Assembly (NCBI GenBank): GCA_002336475.1 | Contig: DDCX01000143.1 | Coordinates: 1 to 16,010, forward strand | DNA: 16,010 bases | From: Flavobacteriales bacterium UBA1995 | Lineage (GTDB): Bacteria > Bacteroidota > Bacteroidia > Flavobacteriales_D > Sanyastnellaceae | Direction of reading: 5' to 3' | Part shown: one piece after another, positions 8,688 to 15,251 of the stretch | Layout: each line of letters begins with the position of its first letter | Numbering within the stretch: position 1 is the first letter of the stretch | The notes under the pieces: generated by a model | What the model saw: only the letters and a program-made list of their open reading frames with translations | Database searches by the model: none | What the model was told of the DNA's origin: nothing | Translations under genes and position numbers: made by a program

Positions 8688-9446
8688 ATGGGTCAACTCG
8701 ACGTCGTCATTTCTCCCGCTGAGCCCCGGTATTGGGCCATGATGGCCATGTGCGCGGCCTTGGCCGTTTGGTCCCTTTGGTTTTTTCCCAAAAAAGGCGC
8801 AGAAAACACCATGGCCCGCAAAGGCCTCGGCATCGCCATGCTCGCCTTCCAAGGCATCGACCTGCTCATGTTCACGATGGTCCCCGACATGTCCTTCTCG
8901 TGGCACCGTTCCCTGCCCCTTCATTTGTGCGGGATCAACGCCATTTTGATTGGGCTCAATTGCTTCTGGCTCAACCGAGCGTTGTTCTCCTTTACCGCAT
9001 TTCTTGGGATCATCGGGGGAGCACACTCCCTGCTGACCCCACAACTGCCTTCAGGAGACGCGCTGCCCCTCATGCTCCTCTTCTTTGTAAAGCACGCGGC
9101 ATTGGTGTTCGTCCCCCTTGTGATGGCCAAGGTCTATGGCCTCCGTTTCCGCCAATGGGACTGGATCCGCACTTATGGTTGGACAGTGGCCTTGTCCATG
9201 GTCCTCATGGGGCTCAATGCCATGCTGAATCTGGTGTTCCCCCGAACCGATGGGGTCATTGCCAACTACATGTATGTCTGGGAAGCCCCTGTGGCCGACA
9301 ACCCTCTGGTTTTTGACTGGGCCTGGCCATGGTACCTCGCTCCATTGCACGTGGCACTGTTGGTGCACTTGATCCTGCTCAACGCGGCCTTCCGCAAATG
9401 GAGTCCTGCCACAGACGCGGGAAAACCGCTCCGCTGGTTCGAATGA
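8688..9446 (+). CDS. YwaF/TMEM164-type integral membrane protein
   Basis: This is a multi-spanning inner-membrane protein of the YwaF (TIGR02206) / TMEM164 family. Bacterial members have no firmly settled function. From what I recall, human TMEM164 has been reported as an acyltransferase acting on ether phospholipids through a conserved Cys; applying that here is inference. The 252-residue product has about six or seven hydrophobic segments (for example 17-33, 48-64, 80-95, 100-115, 127-147, 166-183, 213-232). The family-typical loop SLPLHLCG places Cys81 after His79; GGAHSLLTP (110-118), NYMYVWEAP (193-201) and WPWYLAPLH (213-221) also fit. It stands alone between the operon terminator and a convergent gene 6 bases after its stop. 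Start ATG 8688 is the only one that keeps the first segment whole. Confidence 0.85.
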   Translation: MGQLDVVISPAEPRYWAMMAMCAALAVWSLWFFPKKGAENTMARKGLGIAMLAFQGIDLLMFTMVPDMSFSWHRSLPLHLCGINAILIGLNCFWLNRALFSFTAFLGIIGGAHSLLTPQLPSGDALPLMLLFFVKHAALVFVPLVMAKVYGLRFRQWDWIRTYGWTVALSMVLMGLNAMLNLVFPRTDGVIANYMYVWEAPVADNPLVFDWAWPWYLAPLHVALLVHLILLNAAFRKWSPATDAGKPLRWFE

Positions 9447-9477
9447 CGGCCTTTAGCAACTCATGCCAAAAAGGCCG
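9447..9477. terminator. Weak hairpin between convergent genes
   Basis: Inverted repeat CGGCCTTT (9447-9454) and AAAGGCCG (9470-9477) with a 15-base loop. It begins directly after the TGA of the membrane-protein gene and covers the stop codon of the minus-strand gene. There is no clear T-tract on either side, so it is at best a weak bidirectional terminator or 3'-end stabiliser. Confidence 0.3.
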
Positions 9478-12400
9478 AGCACGAACAAGATATCGGACAC
9501 GTTGACCACACCATCGGCATTGACATCTCCCGGACCACAAGCTTCGGTGCACCCGAAGCTGCCCAGCAGCGCCAAGATGTCCGACACCCCCACAATCAAG
9601 TCGCCATCCAAGTCCCCAGGACACCCAACGGTTCCCGTATAGCCCACTGAACATCCCGTACCGGGGTCAGTCGCAAACAGTGAATAATCCCCGGCACCTA
9701 GAACGTCAATCGACACCCCTTCTGCATCGAGCAGCGTGCCGTTCAACATCCATACGTGATCCGTCCACCCATCGGGTGCTTGCAGCTGACCTCCTTCCAG
9801 ATTCCAATACAACGGAGGAGGGTCAAGAAACTGAATGTCAGCAACTTCAAGGGTCGAACAAGGCCCCGACTGGGTGCCCACGTAGTAGTACGACCCCGGA
9901 CCTTCCACCACGGTATTTCCCCACACCAAGGTCTCGCCCGGACACAGCCCCATCGCTGTCGTATCGAAGACGCAAACGTCGGAAGCCAGCGCATACTGAG
10001 CGGAAGCAATGGGGCCACACGCTCCAGAATACAACGCCGTTTGGTCATCGGTAGGCGCCATGACACATGGTGCCGACCACGGCTCCATTCCCAAGGGGTC
10101 GCGTTGCACCACCATCAACTCACCCATGCCTTGCATCCAAGGCGCCAGCATGCCTGGAGCAGCTCCAATGTTCCAATCTGCTTGGGCATCGAAAGAGCCG
10201 CTGCCATAGGAGTCGATGACCCAGTATCCCATGGGCAACCCCAGCTCGGGAGCATTGGATGGCGCTGGGTCCAACCGTTGTACCACCACTTCTCCATTGG
10301 GCACTTCAGACCCCGAAGGGACTTCAATGGAACCTCCCACCGCATCAAGGGGGTAGCTCCCCGAGCCATCCACCATCACGCGGTCGAGCACGCCAGAGCC
10401 CACGACCGCAGCAGAACTGGCCAGCGTTGCAGGGCCGGTAAAAACCCCGTGCTGGGAGTTGCCTTGCTTGTTGACCATGAAGTAGGTATCCTCATTGAAT
10501 TGATAGTAGGCGACCAAATCCGGATCGGATTCCACCTGCATTTGCGACAATGTCAGGTGCCGTTGCTCTCGGATTTCTGCCCGGCTCAAGGTGCGGTTCC
10601 AGATCTTGACCTCATCGATTCCTCCTGTCATGTTTCGGCTGCCCCAACCGCGATAGCTTCCGACGAATTGGGCGTCTTGGACTCCAAGGGCCGGGCTGAA
10701 GGCGTCGTGGGCTTCCACACCGTTGACATACAGGCGCACACCATCCGGAGCGACTGTCATGGCCACATGTGACCATTCGTTTTGGGGGACGGTCAGGCCG
10801 CTGCTCCACCACCAAGCGCCATTGGGCCAATGGTAGCCCAGCTCGTTGTTGTCACGGAAATTGAACCCGCCTCCGTTTCCGGCCGCGATGACAATGGCAG
10901 AGTAGGCAGGCTGAATGCCCTCTGGCCTCACCCAAGCCATTGCGGTGTACGTATTGGTCTCCAGTCCCAAATCGTGGGTCAATCCATATCCGTCCGACCC
11001 CGAACACTCCAAGGCCATACCGGGGATGCCTGAAGCCTCGCATTGGCTCGCAGCCCCCACTTGAACCATGCCCGCCACGCTTTGGGTGTTGGACATACCT
11101 GCGGCATCCGTGACCGTGAGCGCAACATCATATGGACCGCCCTCCCCGAAAATCACGACGGGATTACGCGCCGATGGAGAAGACACAAACTGGGGTTGAG
11201 GATCAAAGGTCCATTGCCAGGTCGCCCCTGCATGGTTCAGGATGCTGTGGCATTCGAAACGCACGGTATCTCCTGCACAAAACACCTCGGTGTTGGAGGT
11301 CATGGGCTGGGCCAATGGCGCAGGTTCAAACGGGAAATCCGCCTGCCAGATGCCCTTGCCTTTGTCGCCTACTCGGAGCAGCCCGTCCCTGTAGAACGGC
11401 AGGCATTCAAAAGGCGCCCACCGCGCCGGGAGTCCCGTCCCAAAGGAGGTCCAAGAACCTGCACCCGCAGCACGGTGAAAGGCACCGGTGGTCGAGACCA
11501 CAACAGCGCCTGCATCGCCCAAGCACACCACATCACGCAGGGCTTCACCCAGCAGACCAACGCCCAAGTTGCTCCATGAGGAGCCCCCATCGAGGGATCG
11601 TCGCACCTCATCGTCGTCTGCTTTGATGGCCCAGATTTCATCGTCATCTGCGGGGTTTAATGCAATCTCCATGCTTCCCCAATTGGTGGGCAATCCCGTC
11701 AAGGCCGTCCACACCTGGCCTCCGTCCTCTGAGCGGTGCAAGGTGCAGGCACTTCCTGAACGCACGACCGCATAAAACAGATCGCGGTTGCCCCTTCCCT
11801 GCTCGATTTCCAAAACAGAACCACTGCCGAAGTTGTGGAAGAGCGCGAAGTCCGCACCCCCATCAAATGAGCGGTAAAAACCGCTGCCGTTGCCCAACGC
11901 CAGGAAATCGGCATAGAGCGGATCCACCACAAGCTCGCTCGAACGCGAATCCACATAGCTCTCATTGGGATACATGGACAGGTTCCCCATGCCCGAAGGC
12001 GTGCCATCAAAGGCTTGCGGCAAGCGCAGATCGGTGATGTCGCTGAACCTGATTTCGTCGGCGTCCAGCGGGTTGACGTAGCCTGTAGGCGCTTCCGCAC
12101 CGCCCAACCGCAAGTGCTTGCCCGCCCCAAAATCCTGCCGAAATGCCGTGTTGCCGTTGTGGTAGCGCCCACCTGACTGCACATCGGTGTTCCAACCTTG
12201 CGAGAACCCCCACAATGTGGTGTTGTAGATGCCGAATTTGCGGCTCTCATGGGTGCTCAGCTCATCGGAGCTGTAATTCAACCCCCCGTCTGAAGCGACC
12301 CAGACATCGCTGCCCAAAACGTGCATGTCTTGGATGTCCGGGTGCACCCAACCGATGTCGTAAGTCCCGGCTCCGTATGCACCGATGCGCTGGTAGGTCA

Positions 12401-13742
12401 CACCGCCATCGTCGGTGGCGTTGAGCGCCGTCACGCCGACCCACACCCGATCCGGATCCTCGTGAGAAACCGCCATCGCAAAGTCATAGAACCCTTGGTA
12501 GATGCCTGTACCGTTCATGTTGCCCGTGGCCAAACTCGGGTGCACATCTGCATCGTAAGGCGCCCCATCCTGGCCGTTGGGGTTGGTCCAATTGCTCCCT
12601 TGATCGTCGCTGCGGTAGAGTCCAATCCAGCCCGTGTCACTCGCCTTGCCTTTGCCGATGAGCGCAACATAAACGCGGTCGGGATCTGCGGGGGTGGTGC
12701 CAATGCGCCCTCCGTGGTCGTCGGCAGCATTGGGATCGGACGGCGTAAAATATCCGGCATCGAAAAGCTGAAAGGTGTCTCCAGCATCGTTGGAGCGGTA
12801 AAATGCGCAGCGCTCCGGATTGACCTCGTGCACCAAAGCATAGACCACCGTAGCATCTGTAGGATGGAAGCGCACGTCCCACACCTTGCCACTGATCGCG
12901 GTATTCCAGTTCTCACCACCGTCCAACGTGCGCCGCAAACCATTGTCGGTCGCGACATAGACAACCTCAGAATTCCACGGGTGCACCACCATCTGGTTGG
13001 CCGAGGAGCCGAGGTTGTACAACAGGTCCCAAGTCGTGCCTCCGTTGACCGTGCCGTACACCGTGTTGTTGGAAACGAAATAGAAAGTGCTGGCAGAAGA
13101 CGGAGCCACTGCGCACTGCGTTACCGTTCGGATGCCTGGCACCCCGAGTGTGGCTGGCGTCCAAGTCACGCCCCGATCGGTGGTCTTGAACAGGTCCCCC
13201 GCTTCGATGCCTGCAATGGCCACATCGGGGTTAGACGCACACTGGTCAAAACAGTAAATGTTGCACTGCCAAGACACTGGGAAATGGCCTTGGCTGCCGT
13301 TGTTCCACGTTTCAAAAGGACCGATGGCCTGCCATTCCGGATCGACTTCAATCGCGGATTGCGCCTGGATTTGACCGGCTAGGCCTCCGCCCCGCTCAAA
13401 CTGTTCTTGCGCCCATTCTCCAGCATCCTGGATCACACCTTGGGGTCCAACCCGGTGCTCCACGTGCATCAGCCAATGCTTGAAATTGCGCTCGTGCAGG
13501 GTCTTCTCATAAGGACGGTCCTTGAGCCAAGCCTCCCTCAAGTCAACCACCTCGTGAAAATGGACGGTTCCGTCATACATCCGCTGCGCCCAATCGGGCA
13601 CTTCGCCCATGTCTTTGGGCAGCCATTTAAATGTTCCATGCTCCGGTTCCCAAGCCGTCTGCATCTGCTCGGACTGCGCCATGGTGAGCAGGACAGCCCC
13701 CATGAGCGCACCCAACACAGGCCATTTCTTCATGCCATTCAT
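9453..13742 (-). CDS. Large secreted Asp-box propeller / PKD / LamG protein with dockerin-like C-terminus
   Basis: This is an exported cell-surface or extracellular protein of unknown role, possibly adhesion, glycan binding or proteolysis support. I place the start at ATG 13742 (1429 residues; MNGMKKWPVLGALMGAVLLTMAQS is a signal peptide); ATG 13733 is nearly as good, and starts further upstream would put charged residues first. Residues 24-130 are a charged, probably helical lead-in. Residues about 135-800 carry at least nine Asp-box repeats (KTTDRGVTW, RTLDGGENW, RSDDQGSNW, RSFDGGADF, RSEDGGQVW, RSLDGGSSW), as in sortilin/BNR-type propellers; no sialidase catalytic set was recognised. A PKD domain follows (about 815-895), then a LamG/concanavalin-like domain (about 908-1060; NTYTAMAWVRPEG, VRLYVNGVEA). 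The end (about 1374-1429) has two dockerin-like Ca loops, DLDGDLIVGVSDIL and DVNADGVVNVSDIL. No T9SS sorting domain is visible. Confidence 0.9.
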   Translation of the reverse strand: MNGMKKWPVLGALMGAVLLTMAQSEQMQTAWEPEHGTFKWLPKDMGEVPDWAQRMYDGTVHFHEVVDLREAWLKDRPYEKTLHERNFKHWLMHVEHRVGPQGVIQDAGEWAQEQFERGGGLAGQIQAQSAIEVDPEWQAIGPFETWNNGSQGHFPVSWQCNIYCFDQCASNPDVAIAGIEAGDLFKTTDRGVTWTPATLGVPGIRTVTQCAVAPSSASTFYFVSNNTVYGTVNGGTTWDLLYNLGSSANQMVVHPWNSEVVYVATDNGLRRTLDGGENWNTAISGKVWDVRFHPTDATVVYALVHEVNPERCAFYRSNDAGDTFQLFDAGYFTPSDPNAADDHGGRIGTTPADPDRVYVALIGKGKASDTGWIGLYRSDDQGSNWTNPNGQDGAPYDADVHPSLATGNMNGTGIYQGFYDFAMAVSHEDPDRVWVGVTALNATDDGGVTYQRIGAYGAGTYDIGWVHPDIQDMHVLGSDVWVASDGGLNYSSDELSTHESRKFGIYNTTLWGFSQGWNTDVQSGGRYHNGNTAFRQDFGAGKHLRLGGAEAPTGYVNPLDADEIRFSDITDLRLPQAFDGTPSGMGNLSMYPNESYVDSRSSELVVDPLYADFLALGNGSGFYRSFDGGADFALFHNFGSGSVLEIEQGRGNRDLFYAVVRSGSACTLHRSEDGGQVWTALTGLPTNWGSMEIALNPADDDEIWAIKADDDEVRRSLDGGSSWSNLGVGLLGEALRDVVCLGDAGAVVVSTTGAFHRAAGAGSWTSFGTGLPARWAPFECLPFYRDGLLRVGDKGKGIWQADFPFEPAPLAQPMTSNTEVFCAGDTVRFECHSILNHAGATWQWTFDPQPQFVSSPSARNPVVIFGEGGPYDVALTVTDAAGMSNTQSVAGMVQVGAASQCEASGIPGMALECSGSDGYGLTHDLGLETNTYTAMAWVRPEGIQPAYSAIVIAAGNGGGFNFRDNNELGYHWPNGAWWWSSGLTVPQNEWSHVAMTVAPDGVRLYVNGVEAHDAFSPALGVQDAQFVGSYRGWGSRNMTGGIDEVKIWNRTLSRAEIREQRHLTLSQMQVESDPDLVAYYQFNEDTYFMVNKQGNSQHGVFTGPATLASSAAVVGSGVLDRVMVDGSGSYPLDAVGGSIEVPSGSEVPNGEVVVQRLDPAPSNAPELGLPMGYWVIDSYGSGSFDAQADWNIGAAPGMLAPWMQGMGELMVVQRDPLGMEPWSAPCVMAPTDDQTALYSGACGPIASAQYALASDVCVFDTTAMGLCPGETLVWGNTVVEGPGSYYYVGTQSGPCSTLEVADIQFLDPPPLYWNLEGGQLQAPDGWTDHVWMLNGTLLDAEGVSIDVLGAGDYSLFATDPGTGCSVGYTGTVGCPGDLDGDLIVGVSDILALLGSFGCTEACGPGDVNADGVVNVSDILFVLGLFGMSC

Positions 13743-13748
13743 AGACTC

Positions 13749-13755
13749 CAAAATA
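13749..13755 (-). promoter_or_regulatory. Possible -7 promoter element TATTTTG (minus strand)
   Basis: Read on the minus strand, TATTTTG ends six bases before ATG 13742, followed by GGAG-like sequence. It matches the TAnnTTG pattern seen before 8688 and 13823. No convincing -33 TTG lies at the usual distance (the nearest is 13 bases upstream), so the call is tentative. Confidence 0.3.
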
Positions 13756-13810
13756 CGATGGAACACCACAAGCATGCGGTGACACCTGTGCAACCCTCCG
13801 GCTTCCGCAT

Positions 13811-13817
13811 TAAATTG
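13811..13817 (+). promoter_or_regulatory. Possible -7 promoter element TAAATTG
   Basis: TAAATTG ends five bases before ATG 13823, inside the 80-base divergent intergenic region, which must contain promoters for both flanking genes. There is no clear -33 TTG. Between the element and the start codon is AGGGC, which could also act as a weak ribosome binding site. Confidence 0.3.
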
Positions 13818-13822
13818 AGGGC

Positions 13823-14017
13823 ATGAATGCGACTTACTCCTGCGGCCAATGCGGCATGTCCGTCAAAGCCCAATGCGCCAAGTGCGACGTCCCTCTGGAA
13901 AACGGCCATTTGGACCTGCCCGACGGATCCTCTGTGCAGGTGTCACGCTGTCCCTCCTGTGAAGGCAAGATCAAGTCGCCGCTCTGCTGTGGAGCCGACA
14001 TGAGCTGCAGCGCATGA
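13823..14017 (+). CDS. Small Cys-rich zinc-ribbon-like protein of unknown function
   Basis: This is a 64-residue protein with nine cysteines and no signal peptide or membrane segment, so presumably cytoplasmic. Cys7/Cys10 and Cys18/Cys21 form two CxxC knuckles (CGQC, CAKC), and Cys43/Cys46 form a third (CPSC). The tail has a CC pair (55-56) and Cys62 within CCGADMSC. Four of these could bind one zinc or the set could bind two metals; this is inference. A short strand-rich stretch (HLDLPDGSSVQVSRC) separates the knuckles, as in small zinc ribbons. I recognise the pattern as one seen in small uncharacterised Bacteroidota proteins but know no function. Its stop overlaps the next start (ATGA), so it is translationally coupled to the PNGase F-related gene. 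The start at 13823 is supported by the TAAATTG element just upstream. Confidence 0.8.
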   Translation: MNATYSCGQCGMSVKAQCAKCDVPLENGHLDLPDGSSVQVSRCPSCEGKIKSPLCCGADMSCSA

Positions 14018-15225
14018 CCCCCTCCTTTTTGCGGGGGCCCTTGAGCTTCCTCTCTGCCATGCTCCTTTTCGGGGCCGGTTGTGGCGTGCCTTCCATTCCA
14101 GCCGGAGGTGATTACAGTGTGCAGGTCTGGACAAACGACACGGTCCGATTCGCGCCGGACCTCGCCGCTGATACGGTGCCTTGCGCTGTGGGCGATTACC
14201 GCCTCGATGCCGGGCGCATCCGCCTGGTTCCTGTCACTTTCCCCAAGCGCGCACGTCGCTGTGACCTGTCCCTCGAGGTGTCGCTGCGTTCCATTGGCGA
14301 TCCGTGGGACAAGAGCGGGGCCATCTTCGCCTTTGCCGGCGCTGCTGGCCGAGACTACCTCAGCCGCATGCAATCCGGCGGGGACGCCGATACGGCATCC
14401 TTTGCCGGCATCCGCCCTGACGCCGACGGCATGCGCCAACCGGCCCTCGAACTCCTCCGCTTCATCACGCCCTTCGGTGTTGGGCACTGGAGCCAAAACG
14501 AACGCGCGCTGGGCTTCAAGCCCGAGTCCGTGGCCGCCTGGGCCGACAGCGTCGCATGGTCAGCCGACCTCACGGGCATGCAGGGTTGGCTCGAATCCGT
14601 GGACACCCTGTGGGTCGGCGCTTACATCGACACCTGGAGCGACAAGGGCCACGTCCTCAGCGCCCGCTTCGTAGCCAAGGAAAGCGCCCTCCCCTGCGAC
14701 GCCCGCATTGACCGCTCCGTCACGCCCTTGCTGAACACCACCAAGCTCGCCCACGACCAGCGTCCCTACACCGCCTTCCCCGACGGCCCGCTCACGGTGG
14801 ACTTCCACCTCGACGCCCCCGCCAGCGGCGCTGAGTTGGCCTTCATCACCACAGGCCACGGCGGACACGCTGGCGGCGACGAATTCGTGGAGCAGCCGCA
14901 CCACATCCTCCTCGACGGCGACACCCTGAGGTCCTGGACTCCTTGGCGCAATGACTGCGCTGCGCTCCGCCGATTCAACCCGACCAGCGGATTCTGGCCC
15001 TCCACCTACGTGGTAGACGGCGACACCTTGGAAGAGCGCATCGCCTCCTCTGACCTCAGCCGGTCCAACTGGTGTCCGGGCGACCAAGTCGACCCACTGC
15101 GGCTCCAACTCGGCACCCTCGCCGCCGGCGACCACACCCTCGAAATCGCCATCCCCGGCGCCCAGGCCTGGACGGACAGTACCTACAATTTCTGGAACAT
15201 CGCCGCCTGGATCGAGGCCAACTGA
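14014..15225 (+). CDS. PNGase F-related (peptide-N4-glycosidase F-like) exported protein
   Basis: This is predicted to cleave the bond between asparagine and the first GlcNAc of N-glycans, or to act on a related amide, outside the cytoplasm. The 403-residue product starts with a hydrophobic signal and probable lipid Cys23 (AMLLFGAGC; the lipobox is weak). Both PNGase F domains can be aligned by eye with the Elizabethkingia enzyme as I remember it: DPWDK (96-100) matches DEWDR, so Asp99 equals catalytic Asp60; FITPFGVG (150-157) matches FITPYWVG; YIDTWSDKG (204-212) matches YTETWLAKG, putting Asp206 at Glu118; TTGHGGHAGGDEFVEQPH (279-296) puts Glu290 at Glu206; SRSNWCPG (349-356) matches DRAGWCPG. 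The Glu118-to-Asp change may alter activity. It overlaps the Cys-rich gene by ATGA and precedes phzF by 26 bases. Confidence 0.85.
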   Translation: MTPSFLRGPLSFLSAMLLFGAGCGVPSIPAGGDYSVQVWTNDTVRFAPDLAADTVPCAVGDYRLDAGRIRLVPVTFPKRARRCDLSLEVSLRSIGDPWDKSGAIFAFAGAAGRDYLSRMQSGGDADTASFAGIRPDADGMRQPALELLRFITPFGVGHWSQNERALGFKPESVAAWADSVAWSADLTGMQGWLESVDTLWVGAYIDTWSDKGHVLSARFVAKESALPCDARIDRSVTPLLNTTKLAHDQRPYTAFPDGPLTVDFHLDAPASGAELAFITTGHGGHAGGDEFVEQPHHILLDGDTLRSWTPWRNDCAALRRFNPTSGFWPSTYVVDGDTLEERIASSDLSRSNWCPGDQVDPLRLQLGTLAAGDHTLEIAIPGAQAWTDSTYNFWNIAAWIEAN

Positions 15226-15251
15226 GTCCTCCTCTCCCATTCGACAGTCCC

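Noticed and set aside
9756..10772. Plus-strand open frame of 338 codons inside the giant minus-strand gene
   Set aside because: The translation is rich in Arg, His and Pro without motifs, and the opposite frame carries the LamG and dockerin-like domains without interruption.
12321..13382. Plus-strand open frame of 353 codons opposite the Asp-box region
   Set aside because: This is an antisense shadow; the minus frame contains the repeated Asp boxes and the plus translation has no recognisable features.
13743..13793. Upstream starts (13793, 13775) for the giant minus-strand gene
   Set aside because: They prepend a His/Arg-containing stretch to the signal peptide and run through the TATTTTG element and most of the short divergent promoter region.
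14018..14037. Five-base C-run and G-run (14018-14022 and 14033-14037) with a T-rich loop just inside the PNGase-like gene
   Set aside because: The stem is only five base pairs and has no T-tract after it, so it is not convincing as a terminator or attenuator.
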